DNA of 64,000 nt from Mucilaginibacter sp. (GTDB lineage: Bacteria; Bacteroidota; Bacteroidia; Sphingobacteriales; Sphingobacteriaceae): assembly GCF_025359345.1 (NCBI RefSeq), contig NZ_JANYGQ010000005.1, positions 124,001-188,000 of the forward strand, read 5' to 3'. Below are positions 1-9,616 of the stretch, piece by piece; position 1 is the stretch's first letter; each line of letters opens with the position of its first letter. A model generated the notes under the pieces. The model saw only the letters and a program-made list of their open reading frames with translations, was not told the DNA's origin and ran no database searches. Made by a program: the position numbers and the translations under genes.

Positions 1-420
1 GAGTTTCTAAGAACGATTGACTGCTACCTAATGGGTTCCCGCACTTACGAACTTGCTTTGGAACTTTCAAAATCGTACGGCTGGGCCTACGGAGACACAC
101 CGACTATTGTTTTAACGCACCGGACACTGCCCGTTGAACGGCAGAATATAGAAATTTATTCGGGCGACCTGCACAAACTGGTGAATGAGCGGTTAAAACC
201 AAACTACAAAAACGTTTGGCTGGTAGGCGGCGCCGCCCTTGTCAAAGATTTCATCCGTTTAAATTTAGCCGACGAAATAAGACAGTCAATCCTGCCCATC
301 ATTTTGGGTGACGGGACCTCGTTTTTTGACCATATAGGACAGGAACAAGCACTACACCTAAAAGACCTGAAGGCGTACAAGAACGGGATGGTGGAACTGT
401 GCTACGAAATAAGAAAATAA
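1..420 (+). CDS. Dihydrofolate reductase family protein (RibD C-terminal type), 5' partial
   Basis: The reading frame is open from base 1, so the start lies before the window; the first ATG, at 31, is internal because the codons before it (FLRTIDCYLMGSRTYE) already form the conserved family segment. The family binds NAD(P)H and reduces pterin- or deazaflavin-like substrates. Visible family marks are the MGSRTYE segment, the VWLVGGAALVKDF nucleotide-binding segment and the C-terminal PIILGDGTSFF strand. The substrate cannot be told from sequence; these stand-alone proteins are often simply called dihydrofolate reductase family proteins. A second family member lies at 38137-38700. Confidence 0.85.
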   Translation, partial: EFLRTIDCYLMGSRTYELALELSKSYGWAYGDTPTIVLTHRTLPVERQNIEIYSGDLHKLVNERLKPNYKNVWLVGGAALVKDFIRLNLADEIRQSILPIILGDGTSFFDHIGQEQALHLKDLKAYKNGMVELCYEIRK

Positions 421-668
421 TCGCACCGAACTGTATTGATACTACCCATTCCACACACACCGGCTACACGGATGCGGCCACGCTCCTGCTGCAGCAATTA
501 AAAATAGTTGGATAGCTATTGCTTGTTTCGATTTTTTTTTGCGTAATTTTAGTATAGTCAATATCAACGGGTTAAATAACCGGATAAAGGCAAACTATTA
601 AACCATTTGCAACGTTAGTTGTTTTTGTAACCCTAATTAAGATCAGTTTTTAACTTAAATAATTAGTC

Positions 669-983
669 ATGAGCCAAGTCAGTGAAATAAAATGTCCCGT
701 TTGCGAAAAGTGGAGCAACTCGACAGGTAAAATGGATGAAAGATGCCCTAATTGCAACACACAATACAATGCGGGACGCCTGCAATATGTGGAAGAAAAC
801 AGGGTAAACGCCATCAGGATGAAGGAAAACAGTTACTTCGTTATAAAGGACACTGATGACCCTATTATGCAAATGTTTAAGCAGTTTGTAAACTGGCTGC
901 GGTGGGCTACATTTTATGGAATATCGGTAATTTATGTTGCTATCGCCCTTATGATAATTGTGTTTGGTTTGGCAATGGTTTAA
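669..983 (+). CDS. Small zinc-ribbon membrane protein, unknown function
   Basis: A 104-residue protein with two CxxC pairs (C9/C12 and C26/C29), spaced as in a treble-clef or zinc-ribbon knuckle, followed by a charged linker and one hydrophobic helix at about residues 80-103. It probably binds one zinc ion in the cytoplasm and is anchored in the inner membrane by its C-terminus. The ATG at 669 fits, and a strong hairpin terminator follows at 1049-1077. I do not recognise a named family. ORFs on the other strand and in a second frame here are shadows. Confidence 0.7.
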   Translation: MSQVSEIKCPVCEKWSNSTGKMDERCPNCNTQYNAGRLQYVEENRVNAIRMKENSYFVIKDTDDPIMQMFKQFVNWLRWATFYGISVIYVAIALMIIVFGLAMV

Positions 984-1048
984 GATTAGTTTTTTCGACA
1001 ACCCTCTTTACGCGCTGTCGCGTGCAAGTATTGGTAAACAAGACAATA

Positions 1049-1077
1049 AAACCCCTTAGCGGTAAACTAAGGGGTTT
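1049..1077. terminator. Bidirectional hairpin terminator
   Basis: An 11-bp perfect stem (1049-1059 with 1067-1077) whose core is CCCCTTAG/CTAAGGGG, a 7-base loop, and A/T-rich flanks on both sides. It sits between the 3' ends of the convergent genes at 669-983 and 1112-4255 and can serve both. Confidence 0.8.
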
Positions 1078-1111
1078 CTTATTGCACCTGCCTTTCTTGT
1101 TCTCTAACCCT

Positions 1112-4100
1112 CTATTCTTTAACACTGATTGGAGGAACCTTTTTATCCAGTATCATTTTATTAAGGGCAGGGATGTCGTTGTTTATCACCTGGTTTAGTT
1201 TGGCCAATTGCACGTCGCACAAACTGGCTAGTTCGGTAAACGTTTCTTTTGCCTGCTTGCTTGGCGGGTTTTCTCCGCTGTTTGCCACGCCATACAACCC
1301 GGCAAGCTTATCGTTTAAGCGGATAGGATAATTGAGTACATCCTGACCACTTTTGGCTTTTGTTTGATAAAGCGCTTCTTCAATAGCTGTTAGTTTTTTG
1401 TTGATCGTATCAGCTAAAGTTTTTATCTCTTTTGTAGCCGGCTTGTCTGTCCTCGCTGCAAAATCACCTGTCTGAGTTCTTAAAGTGCGAATATTTTTAA
1501 TAGCCTTTTGCACTTCGTTGTACTTGTCCCTTACCTGTAATAAAAACCCAACCTTGTCATCGTAATCAGCGGTTGTCAGGTCGTATTGCGGGTTTGACTT
1601 AATAACAAACGGAACATCTACCGAATCTTTCTCCAACCGAAAACGGGCTGAATAGGTGCCCGGCGCCGCCTTAACCTGCCCGACACCACCATTCCATAAA
1701 ATCATCCCGTCTATCTTTTCGCCTGCCGGGTAAAGCATATCCCAAACAAACCGGTTTAGCCCCGGATTAAAGTCAAGTTTGTCTTTCTCTTCCTTCGCTT
1801 TGCGGCTAAAGGTTTTGATCGGCTTATTCTGTTTATCAAATATCGTCACTGATACATTTGACGAGTCGGTTACATGTTTTAAATAGTAATTAAATACTAC
1901 GCCTTTTATAGGGTTTGCTCCAGCGTTATGTAACACTGTTTTACCGCGCACATACCCGTAATCATCCCCTCTTTGCCTGTAACTGTCATTAACCGCAAAT
2001 ACTTTTAAATCTGTGGCGGGCAATTCATCAGCCTTTTGCTGGATTAAGCTTAAGTCATCAATTACCCAAAAAGCCCGTCCTTGCGTAGCAACAATCAGGT
2101 CGTTGTTTTTTATAGTCAGGTCAGTTACAGGTACCTCAGGAAGGTTTAGCTGAAATTTCTTCCAGTTGTCGCCACCGTCATAGCTAATATACATCCCATA
2201 TTCTGTGCCTGCATACAATAAGCCGGGCCGTTTCTTATCTGCTCGCAGTGCTCTTGTAAAATGCATACTGTTTATACCTTTTGTAATTAGTTTCCAGCTG
2301 CTGCCGTAGTCTTCGGTTTTAAAAATGTAAGGTGTAAAATCATCCAGTTTATATTTGGTGCCTACAAAATAAGCTGTTCCTTTATTAAACGGATCGGTTT
2401 CCACGCAATTCCACATCATCCATTTTCCGGCGGCCGGGGGGGTAACATTTTTCCAGTTTTTGCCTCCATCCCGGCTAACGTTGATCAGGCCGTCATCGCT
2501 GCCCGTCCATAACAGGTCCTTTTCAAGAGCCGACTCGGCAGCAGTAAAAATGGTACAATAATATTCAACCGATGTATTGTCTTTGGTGATTGGCCCGCCG
2601 CTTGGCCCCTGCTTTGACTTATCGTTGGTAGTTAAATCCGGGCTGATCATTTCCCAGCTTTGGCCCTGGTTTTCTGTTACAAACAAGTGATTCCCGGCCG
2701 TATACAACCTTTTAGGATTGTTGGGAGAAAAGAAGATCGGAAAATTCCATTGAAAACGATATTTCAGCACATCAGCGCCCGCCCCCATCGGGTTATCAGG
2801 CCAAACATTAATAGCCCGGTTCTCGCCGGTTTTATGATCGAGCCTCGAAATGTAGCCCCCATAGTTACCGCCATACACTATATCAGGATTTAAAGGATCG
2901 GCCACAACATAACCGCTTTCGGCACCGGCAGTTGCCTCCCAGTCGTTGTCGGTGATACCTGCTGGACTGCCCGAGCTGCTCCTTATCCTTATAGTAGAAT
3001 TATCCTGTTGCGCACCAAGTATTCGGTAAGGAAATGAATTATCTGTTGTTACCCTGTAGATTTGTGCTGTAGGTTGATTGTTTAGCGTGCTCCATGAGTT
3101 AGCCGCATCAAAACTTATCTGTGCGCCACCGTCATCTGCAACAATCATTCTCCGGTTGTCTTCCGGGTCTATCCATAAATCATGGTGGTCGCCGTGCGGC
3201 GTGTCCATGCTTTTAAAAGTTTTACCGCCGTCAGTACTGCGCATAAACTCCACATTGGGGCAATAAACAAGGTTTTCATTTGCAGGGTCAACAATAACTT
3301 TATTGTAGTACCAGGCCCGCTGCCTGATGTTATTGTCGCTGCTGGTTAATACCCAGCTTTCGCCGCCATCCTCACTCATAAATAAACCGCCTTTAGCGTT
3401 TTCTATAAGCGTATACAATTTATCGGTATTACTGGGTGCAACAGCTATACTTACTATGCCCCAAACGCCCTTCGGCAATCCTTTTTTTGATGATATGTTT
3501 TTCCATGTCTCCCCGCCATCGATGCTTTTATACAAGCCGCTGCCCTCGCCCCCGCTTTCCATACTATAAGGTGTCCGCCGCACCGTCCACGTACCGGCAT
3601 ATAAAATGGATGGGTTACCCGGATCGAGCGTTAAGTCGGAACAGCCTGTGTTGTTGTTTACAAACAAGGTCCGGCGCCAGGTTTTTCCACCATCAGTTGT
3701 TTTATATACACCCCGTTCGTCGTTCGGCCCAAACAGGTGCCCCATTGATGCAACCCATACTTTATCAGGATCGAGCGGATCGATTACAATTTTCACAATA
3801 TGGCGGGCATCTTTAAGGCCCAAATTAAACCAACTGCGGCCTCCATCATTACTGCGCCATAAACCGTGCAACCCTTCTGATACGTTTCCGCGAAGCGTAT
3901 TTTCGCCTTCGCCAACATATACAATAGCCTCATTGCTTGGGGCTACGGCAACAGAACCAATTGTGCCGCCGAAATACTTGTCTGAAATATTTTTCCAGTT
4001 AGCGCCGCCGTCTATAGATTTCCAAACGCCGCCCCCCGTTGCGCCAAAGTAAAAAGTATTTTTACTCTTATAACTCCCGGCCGCGGCACCGCTGCGCCCG

Positions 4101-4255
4101 CCGCGGAAAGGGCCTATCTCCCGGTATTTGGTAGTTGAATAATAAATAGAATCAGTTGTTTTTTGTTGCGGAATTGTTTTGCTTTTTTGCTGCCCAAAAG
4201 ACGCAATTACAGTCAGGAGAAACGTTGCTGTAATTAGTGTTGCTTTTTTAAACAT
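1112..4255 (-). CDS. Secreted BNR/sortilin-like beta-propeller protein
   Basis: A 1047-residue protein with a Sec signal peptide (about residues 1-21, ending SFGQQ). Many Asp-box (BNR) repeats of the form S-x-DGG-x-x-W recur through the first 700 residues (for example SIDGGANWKNI, SNDGGRSWFNL, TTDGGKTWRRT, SEDGGESWVL, SRDGGKNWKNV), which is the VPS10/sortilin-type beta-propeller. The last 300 residues form a beta-rich segment and then a helical region. In Bacteroidota such proteins are annotated as glycosyl hydrolase or WD40/YVTN/BNR-like repeat proteins, but no catalytic site can be assigned. It is probably periplasmic or surface located. Transcribed alone; its start at 4255 faces a long gap. 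Confidence 0.8.
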   Translation of the reverse strand: MFKKATLITATFLLTVIASFGQQKSKTIPQQKTTDSIYYSTTKYREIGPFRGGRSGAAAGSYKSKNTFYFGATGGGVWKSIDGGANWKNISDKYFGGTIGSVAVAPSNEAIVYVGEGENTLRGNVSEGLHGLWRSNDGGRSWFNLGLKDARHIVKIVIDPLDPDKVWVASMGHLFGPNDERGVYKTTDGGKTWRRTLFVNNNTGCSDLTLDPGNPSILYAGTWTVRRTPYSMESGGEGSGLYKSIDGGETWKNISSKKGLPKGVWGIVSIAVAPSNTDKLYTLIENAKGGLFMSEDGGESWVLTSSDNNIRQRAWYYNKVIVDPANENLVYCPNVEFMRSTDGGKTFKSMDTPHGDHHDLWIDPEDNRRMIVADDGGAQISFDAANSWSTLNNQPTAQIYRVTTDNSFPYRILGAQQDNSTIRIRSSSGSPAGITDNDWEATAGAESGYVVADPLNPDIVYGGNYGGYISRLDHKTGENRAINVWPDNPMGAGADVLKYRFQWNFPIFFSPNNPKRLYTAGNHLFVTENQGQSWEMISPDLTTNDKSKQGPSGGPITKDNTSVEYYCTIFTAAESALEKDLLWTGSDDGLINVSRDGGKNWKNVTPPAAGKWMMWNCVETDPFNKGTAYFVGTKYKLDDFTPYIFKTEDYGSSWKLITKGINSMHFTRALRADKKRPGLLYAGTEYGMYISYDGGDNWKKFQLNLPEVPVTDLTIKNNDLIVATQGRAFWVIDDLSLIQQKADELPATDLKVFAVNDSYRQRGDDYGYVRGKTVLHNAGANPIKGVVFNYYLKHVTDSSNVSVTIFDKQNKPIKTFSRKAKEEKDKLDFNPGLNRFVWDMLYPAGEKIDGMILWNGGVGQVKAAPGTYSARFRLEKDSVDVPFVIKSNPQYDLTTADYDDKVGFLLQVRDKYNEVQKAIKNIRTLRTQTGDFAARTDKPATKEIKTLADTINKKLTAIEEALYQTKAKSGQDVLNYPIRLNDKLAGLYGVANSGENPPSKQAKETFTELASLCDVQLAKLNQVINNDIPALNKMILDKKVPPISVKE

Positions 4256-4692
4256 GGTTGTTATGATTATTTTTTGCTGATTAAGGGTTTATTACCGAAA
4301 GCGATAAATTAAAATTCAAGTCTGTAGTAAATCTGGATAAATGGCATTTTTATCGGTGCCACTAAAATCACCTTCAAATTAGGGTTATTTTTAAAAAATA
4401 CCTACTAAGTAATTTAAAAATCCCAAATCATAATAATCAACAAAAAAAGCACCGATCGCGGGTGCTTTTTTTACTTAATCTTCAATTAATTAACCAACTA
4501 AATCTCAATCATGATTAATTGTCTTTACTAAAGCTGTTTTACCAGCTTTTATTTAAACGGATGCCGTTATGTACCTCACCTGGTTTTGCAAATTAAAAAT
4601 TCTTATAACTTTAACGTGAGTTTTAACTCAACCTTAAAGACTAAGTCTCAACAATCAAACAATTTGTAATACCCATCAAATTCGTTTTAGCT
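4256..4692. other. Intergenic gap between two minus-strand genes
   Basis: About 440 A/T-rich bases without a supportable ORF. It holds the terminator at 4442-4472 for the kinase gene and presumably the promoter of the BNR protein. No repeat or RNA gene is seen. Confidence 0.6.
4442..4472 (-). terminator. Rho-independent terminator
   Basis: Inverted repeat AAAGCACC/GGTGCTTT with a 7-base loop, flanked by runs of seven A and seven T. It follows the kinase gene (ending 4693) by 220 bases and would work on either strand. Confidence 0.7.
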
Positions 4693-5766
4693 TCAAATGG
4701 CACTAAGGGCCGCATTTTCAATTTGCTTAATATAATCATGAAACCTGTCCTCAGCTTCAACATATCTTTCCAACAGCGTTAATTGATTTTGCGTCCTTAC
4801 CAGGTTATGGCCTTCGTATTGGGTATGGTAATAAATATCGCCATTCAAAAAATCGGCTAAAAAGCGGATGGCTTGCATATATATCATGAATTTGCCCGAG
4901 TAAATGAACAGGTCTTTTTCCGCGGCAGTTAAAGTCCCTCCCATTTCTGCCATGTAACCTTTGTATACAGCAACAAAGTAATCGTCGTTTATCTTCACTT
5001 TGCTCAAGTCCTGCTCCTCTTCATTTGCAGGTGAAAGATAAGTGCGCATCATATCGCCAACATCGCTAATAAAATAGCCGGGCATTACCGTGTCAAGATC
5101 AATTACGCAAAGGCCGCAATTGTTATCGTCAAACAGTATGTTATTAATTTTTGTATCGTGATGAATAACCCGCTTAGGTATCTTTTTCTCATCCACTAAT
5201 TGCTTATACACACCGGCAATATCGATATTAGCCTCAATCTGCAAAATTTCGGCAGCCGCACTCTTCAGTCTTTCTTCACCCGCATTAGCCAATGCCGTTT
5301 TAAATTGTTCAACCCGTAGTGTCAGGTTATGGAAATCGGTCAGCGTATATTTTAATTTTTCCGGGTCAAAATCCTTCAGCAGCCTGGTGAATTTTCCAAA
5401 TTGCCTGGCGGCCTCATACGCTTGTTTATCCTCCTCAATAAAATCAACCGTATGCGAATTTTTAATAAATGGCGACAGCCGGTAGTAGTTGTTCCCATCT
5501 TCGGCTAAATACATACCACTTACGGTTGGCAACGGGGCCGCAAAAAGATATTCGGGGGCTGTTTGCTTCAGGTAGTTTTCTAAGCTCACCAAATTGTTGG
5601 CAATATCCTGCGGCGTCTTAAATACATTTTTATTAATGCGTTGCAAAATGTATTGGTGGCCATTGCCCGAAACCTTCCAGGTATAATTAATTAAACCGGA
5701 ACCAAAAGGTGTTGTATTGTAATTAGCGGGTGTCAAGCCGAAAGCGTTTAGGATATTATCCATCAT
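4693..5766 (-). CDS. APH-fold sugar kinase, N-acetylhexosamine 1-kinase-like
   Basis: A 357-residue aminoglycoside-phosphotransferase-fold kinase. The catalytic loop is HHDTKINN (D204 as base, N209 as metal ligand), followed by the second metal aspartate in VIDLDT (D223). Length and motif spacing resemble the NahK group, which phosphorylates GlcNAc/GalNAc at C1; homoserine kinase-like or drug kinases share the fold, so the substrate is inference. Context supports a sugar role: the gene lies directly downstream of the LacI-type regulator on the same strand, and the operator palindrome at 5817-5828 sits in the 69-base gap before its start. A GH109-type enzyme that could supply free GalNAc is in the same regulon. 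The first of two adjacent ATGs was used. Confidence 0.75.
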   Translation of the reverse strand: MMDNILNAFGLTPANYNTTPFGSGLINYTWKVSGNGHQYILQRINKNVFKTPQDIANNLVSLENYLKQTAPEYLFAAPLPTVSGMYLAEDGNNYYRLSPFIKNSHTVDFIEEDKQAYEAARQFGKFTRLLKDFDPEKLKYTLTDFHNLTLRVEQFKTALANAGEERLKSAAAEILQIEANIDIAGVYKQLVDEKKIPKRVIHHDTKINNILFDDNNCGLCVIDLDTVMPGYFISDVGDMMRTYLSPANEEEQDLSKVKINDDYFVAVYKGYMAEMGGTLTAAEKDLFIYSGKFMIYMQAIRFLADFLNGDIYYHTQYEGHNLVRTQNQLTLLERYVEAEDRFHDYIKQIENAALSAI

Positions 5767-5783
5767 AAGGGGTTACAAAAACT

Positions 5784-5791
5784 CAAATTTA
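5784..5791 (-). promoter_or_regulatory. Candidate -7 box of the kinase gene
   Basis: On the minus strand this reads TAAATTTG, an exact match to the Bacteroidota -7 consensus TAnnTTTG, 18 bases before the kinase start codon. No TTG stands at the usual 19-21 base distance; the operator lies about 26 bases upstream of the box. Confidence 0.45.
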
Positions 5792-5816
5792 GTCAATAGC
5801 TAATTTATAATGGTGC

Positions 5817-5828
5817 GCAAACGTTTGC
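5817..5828. promoter_or_regulatory. LacI-type operator, copy 1 (GCAAACGTTTGC)
   Basis: A perfect 12-bp palindrome with the central CpG typical of LacI-family operators. It lies between the end of the regulator gene (5836) and the start of the kinase (5766). Four further copies of its 10-bp core occur, all in gaps of the same locus. Confidence 0.85.
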
Positions 5829-5835
5829 CCGTTTT

Positions 5836-6882
5836 TTATTTGCTTTTAAATCCGGTCATACTGCTGTTTTCAACAAGCTGCGATTCGATGATAATTTTAT
5901 AATATGCTGTCTGCTCAGTAACCCCCTGGTGCTTTTGAGCGAGCAGGTCGAGTAATATGTCGGCAGCTTTTTGGCCTTGCAGGTATGGGAATTGCTCAAC
6001 AGAAGCGGCAGGGATACTTTCCATATAATTAATAAGCGGCAAATTAGCATAACTCACAAATTCAAGGTCTTCGTTTATTTTCAATTTCAAATTTGTTGCG
6101 TGTTTAATAGCAAAAAGTGCCACATAGTCGTTAAACGTTACAATTGCGGTGGGTTTCCGCTTACTGGCCAGTAGTTCATCCAGCGCTGCCTGCGTACTAG
6201 TCTCTGTCAGGTCACACGATACAATTAGTGATGGGTCGAACTTCAGGCGGTTCTTGATCATGGCCTTAATATAGCCTTCTTTTCTTTCCCCGCTGGCAGA
6301 CAGCGTAGCCGGACCGTTTATCATCCCGATGGAACGGTGCCCCTTTTTTAACAGGTAACTTACCGCGTCGATTGTGCCTATTTCCATATTGCATGCCACA
6401 TAATGAATGTTTTGCATCGCAGGGATACGGTCAAAGAATACAATGGGGATATCGTATTGCCTTAGGTTTTCGAAATGCTGGTACGACGATGTGTTTTTGC
6501 TAACTGAAACCAGGAGCCCGTCGACCCGATGATTTTTCATTTTTTCCACCAGTTGTTTTTCTTTTTGCTCATCGTCGTGCGACTGGGCCAGTAAAACGGT
6601 ATAGTTTCGTTTATAGGCACAATCCTCTATAGCACTAATAGCCGATGAAAAAAACGCTTCGGAAAGCTCGGGTAATATTACGCCAATAGTAAGGGTACGG
6701 CCCTGTTGTAAAAATATTGCCGTTTGGTTGGGTTCGTAATTCAGCTCGCTGGCCAGCTTTTTTACCTTTTGGCGCGTAGTTAACCCGATGCTCGGATGAT
6801 CGTGCAGCGCCCTGGAAACCGTTGATATGGATATTTTTAATAACTGGGCAATTTCCTTTATAGTAGCTGGCTTTGATCGCAT
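5836..6882 (-). CDS. LacI/GalR-family transcriptional regulator
   Basis: A 348-residue regulator. The N-terminal HTH (about residues 7-28, TIKEIAQLLKISISTVSRAL) is the classic LacI reading head, followed by the hinge helix region and a periplasmic-binding-protein-like sensor domain (residues 62-340; starts LTIGVILPEL). It should bind a palindrome with a central CpG and respond to a sugar or sugar phosphate. Five CAAACGTTTG sites surround it: two in its own upstream gap, one before the kinase and two before susC, so self-regulation and control of the locus are likely. The ATG at 6882 puts the HTH at the usual distance from the N-terminus. The effector is unknown; a galactose- or GalNAc-derived compound is a guess from neighbours. 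Confidence 0.92.
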   Translation of the reverse strand: MRSKPATIKEIAQLLKISISTVSRALHDHPSIGLTTRQKVKKLASELNYEPNQTAIFLQQGRTLTIGVILPELSEAFFSSAISAIEDCAYKRNYTVLLAQSHDDEQKEKQLVEKMKNHRVDGLLVSVSKNTSSYQHFENLRQYDIPIVFFDRIPAMQNIHYVACNMEIGTIDAVSYLLKKGHRSIGMINGPATLSASGERKEGYIKAMIKNRLKFDPSLIVSCDLTETSTQAALDELLASKRKPTAIVTFNDYVALFAIKHATNLKLKINEDLEFVSYANLPLINYMESIPAASVEQFPYLQGQKAADILLDLLAQKHQGVTEQTAYYKIIIESQLVENSSMTGFKSK

Positions 6883-6965
6883 TGACTGAAGGGTTTAATA
6901 ATTACCGGAAATAAATATAAAATTACCGTTTTTTAATAACGACGGTAAATAAACGACATTTTTTT

Positions 6966-6975
6966 CAAACGTTTG
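6966..6975. promoter_or_regulatory. LacI-type operator, copy 2
   Basis: CAAACGTTTG followed by CGC, in the gap between the divergent regulator (start 6882) and epimerase (start 7126) genes. It is paired with copy 3, 56 bases away centre to centre. Confidence 0.85.
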
Positions 6976-7021
6976 CGCCAGTTAGTTTCTGTAAATCAAT
7001 TAACAGGCAAAAAAAATTAAT

Positions 7022-7031
7022 CAAACGTTTG
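7022..7031. promoter_or_regulatory. LacI-type operator, copy 3
   Basis: CAAACGTTTG followed by CG, 95 bases before the epimerase start. A TAAATTTC box (7044-7051, one mismatch to the -7 consensus) follows, which would place this operator over or next to the -33 region of the epimerase promoter. Confidence 0.85.
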
Positions 7032-7125
7032 CGTGATAAAAAGTAAATTTCACCCGGTGATAATGCTTAATTTCAAAAATTAAATAGCGCTGCCAACCAT
7101 AATCAACTAACTGATAATATTAAAT

Positions 7126-8196
7126 ATGACTACTGTAAAACCCACTCCGGAACAGTGGGGAGTTCTAAATGGCCAGGATGTTTACCTGTATCGTTTGCAA
7201 AATTCAAACGGTATTAAGGTTGATATTACCAATTTCGGCGCAACCGTCATCGCAATTTCCACACCCGACAGGAAAGGCAATTTCGCTGACATTGCTTTTG
7301 GATTTGATGATTTAGATGGCTATGTAAATGATGGTCACTTTGTTGGCTCTATTGTCGGCCGCTATGCAAACCGGATAAACGGTGGCTTGGTCGAGCTTGA
7401 TGGAAAGTTTCATCAGCTAACTGTTAAACCGGGTGGCTACCACCATCACGGCGGCGCAATAGGGTTCAATAAAAAGGTGTGGAGATCAACCCCGATTATA
7501 AATGATGGTTGCCCGGGGGTCGAGATGGAATACCTGAGCCCGGATGGCGAAGAGGGCTTCCCCGGAAATTTATTGGCGAAAGTAACCTATACTTTAAATA
7601 ACGAAAACCAGCTTATAGTTGATTTTTTAGCAAAAACCGATAGCACAACCCTGCTTAATTTAACCCAACATACTTATTTTAACCTGGCGGGGCATGCAAG
7701 CGGCAGTATACTTGGGCACGAGTTGATGATGCCCTTAGACAATTATTTGCCTGTAAATAAAAACCAGGTGCCACACGGTGAAATAGCGCCTGTTGATGGC
7801 ACCCCTTTTGATTTTAAGAGCCCCAAAGCCATTGGTAAAGATATTAACGCCAACGACGAACAGCTAAATTTAAGCGACGGGTATGACCACAGCTGGGTAA
7901 TTAAAACAAAAAACTCGGGCGAGCTCAAGCTGGCAGCGAAGGTAACAGAACCAGTCAGCGGTCGTGTTTTGACGGTTTATACAACCGAACCGGCAGTTCA
8001 CCTGTATCCGGGTAATGCTTTGGATGGCGCGGTTGGTAAAGGCGGGGCCGTATATAACCGCCGAAGTGGGTTTTGCCTTGAAACGCAGCAATATCCCGAT
8101 TCGCCTAATCAACCTCATTTTCCAAACACCGTTTTAAGGGAAGGTGAAGTATTTAAAAGCAAAACCATTTTTGAATTCGGCATAACCAGCAATTAA
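7126..8196 (+). CDS. galM: Aldose 1-epimerase (mutarotase)
   Basis: A 356-residue enzyme interconverting alpha and beta anomers of galactose, glucose or similar aldoses. Family marks are GSIVGRYANRI near residues 74-84, GGYHHHGG, the histidine segment LTQHTYFNLAG, the aspartate segment GYDHSWV and the catalytic glutamate in FCLETQQYPDSPNQPHFPN. No signal peptide is seen, so it is cytoplasmic as it stands. It is the first gene of a likely operon with the GH109-type gene 26 bases downstream and is preceded by two operators. Its role fits anomers released by the locus hydrolases before C1 phosphorylation. Confidence 0.92.
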   Translation: MTTVKPTPEQWGVLNGQDVYLYRLQNSNGIKVDITNFGATVIAISTPDRKGNFADIAFGFDDLDGYVNDGHFVGSIVGRYANRINGGLVELDGKFHQLTVKPGGYHHHGGAIGFNKKVWRSTPIINDGCPGVEMEYLSPDGEEGFPGNLLAKVTYTLNNENQLIVDFLAKTDSTTLLNLTQHTYFNLAGHASGSILGHELMMPLDNYLPVNKNQVPHGEIAPVDGTPFDFKSPKAIGKDINANDEQLNLSDGYDHSWVIKTKNSGELKLAAKVTEPVSGRVLTVYTTEPAVHLYPGNALDGAVGKGGAVYNRRSGFCLETQQYPDSPNQPHFPNTVLREGEVFKSKTIFEFGITSN

Positions 8197-8222
8197 AAAC
8201 AACTAAAACTAATAACTAACAT

Positions 8223-9560
8223 ATGGAAAGAAGAGAATTTATAAGAGCCGGGGCAATAGCGGCCGCAGGATTTACAATTTTACCATCAGGCAGCCTCTTT
8301 GCAAATTCGGCCAGCGGCAAGGTGCGTTTAGGCTACATAGGTGTGGGAGCACGTGGTATGAGCCATATAGCAGAAGGCTTATTACGTGATGATGTTGAAA
8401 TTGTAGCTATTTGCGATATCCAGGAACGTTCGTTAAAAAGATGCCGCGAGTATATCGCAAAAAAAGGCAAACCTGCTGCTGTTGAATATACAGGCGGCCT
8501 GGATGCATATAAAAAATTGCTCGACAGGAAAGACATTGATGCCGTAATTATTGCCACGCCATGGCAGTTTCATCACCCGCAATCTATCGACGCGATGAAA
8601 GCCGGTAAGTATGTCGGCTGCGAAGTAATAGCCGGCTTAACCGTTGAAGAGCACTGGGACATTGTGCACACCTCGGAAAAAACAGGCATCCCTTACATGA
8701 CGCTGGAAAACGTGTGTTATCGCCGCGATGTAATGGCGGCTTTAAACATGTCGAGACAGGGTTTGTTTGGCGAACTGGTACACGTTGAAGGCGGCTACCA
8801 GCATAACCTGCGCAACGTACTTTTTAACGGCCCCGATGGCGTTACTTTCGGCCCGGATGCTACCAGCGAGGCACAATGGCGCACCCAGTTTAATATCGAC
8901 CTCGACGGCGACCTTTACCCGACCCACGGCGCCGGGCCATGCATGCATTATATTGATATTAACGCCGGCAACCGCTTTACCAGCCTGTCGTCATTCAGCT
9001 CAAAAGCAAGAGGGCTAGCCGCTTATGTGGAGGAAAAAGCACCCGGAAATAAAAACGCAAAAATCAAATACAAAGAAGGCGATGTGGTGCAAACCATGAT
9101 CAATTGCGCCAATGGCGAAACAGTATTATTGACGCATGACACCCATTTGCCCCGTCCCTATTCATTAGGTTTCAGGGTACAGGGAACAAAAGGCTTATGG
9201 ATGGATGTAAATCAAAGTATTTATATCGACCATAAATCGAAAGAAGACGACAGCTGGGACCCTGCACAACAATGGTTTGAAAAATATGACCACCCGCTTT
9301 GGAAAAAGTATGAAACTTTTGCAGCAGGCGCAGGTCATGGCGGTATGGATTGGTTTGTTTTTAACGCCTTTGTTGAATCGGTGAAACAAAAGAAACAAAC
9401 GCCTATTGATGTTTATGATTCAGTGACCATGAGTGTGATAGCGCCGCTGTCAACAAAATCAATAAAAGAGGGAAATGCCGTACAGGAATTCCCTGATTTT
9501 ACAAAAGGCAAATGGAAGGATCGCAAAAACACATTCGCGCTTGATAACAGCGGCTTTTAA
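8223..9560 (+). CDS. GH109-type NAD-dependent glycosidase (putative alpha-N-acetylgalactosaminidase)
   Basis: A 445-residue Gfo/Idh/MocA-fold protein. It begins with a twin-arginine-like leader (MERREFIRAGAIAAAGF) and then the dinucleotide site GYIGVGARG (G40, G42, G45). Segments such as ENVCYRRDVM, GGYQHNLR, YPTHGAGP (Y232, H235), AGAGHGGMD and the KGKWKDRKNTFA tail closely match the GH109 enzyme NagA of Elizabethkingia as I remember it. Those enzymes split alpha-GalNAc by an NAD-assisted oxidation-elimination mechanism, typically in the periplasm. Ordinary Gfo/Idh oxidoreductases share the fold but lack this motif set. Activity on alpha- or beta-GalNAc cannot be separated by eye. Its neighbours, galM and a NahK-like kinase in one regulon, support GalNAc release. 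A strong terminator follows at 9617. Confidence 0.85.
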   Translation: MERREFIRAGAIAAAGFTILPSGSLFANSASGKVRLGYIGVGARGMSHIAEGLLRDDVEIVAICDIQERSLKRCREYIAKKGKPAAVEYTGGLDAYKKLLDRKDIDAVIIATPWQFHHPQSIDAMKAGKYVGCEVIAGLTVEEHWDIVHTSEKTGIPYMTLENVCYRRDVMAALNMSRQGLFGELVHVEGGYQHNLRNVLFNGPDGVTFGPDATSEAQWRTQFNIDLDGDLYPTHGAGPCMHYIDINAGNRFTSLSSFSSKARGLAAYVEEKAPGNKNAKIKYKEGDVVQTMINCANGETVLLTHDTHLPRPYSLGFRVQGTKGLWMDVNQSIYIDHKSKEDDSWDPAQQWFEKYDHPLWKKYETFAAGAGHGGMDWFVFNAFVESVKQKKQTPIDVYDSVTMSVIAPLSTKSIKEGNAVQEFPDFTKGKWKDRKNTFALDNSGF

Positions 9561-9616
9561 TAGGCTACAGTAAAGAATTGAGTTCAGTTGATTGATTGCT
9601 ACCCAGTGTAGCAACA

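Noticed and set aside
3436..4052. Plus-strand ORFs of 126 and 148 codons across the BNR protein
   Set aside because: Antisense shadows of the repeated Asp-box coding sequence; no independent start context or family match.
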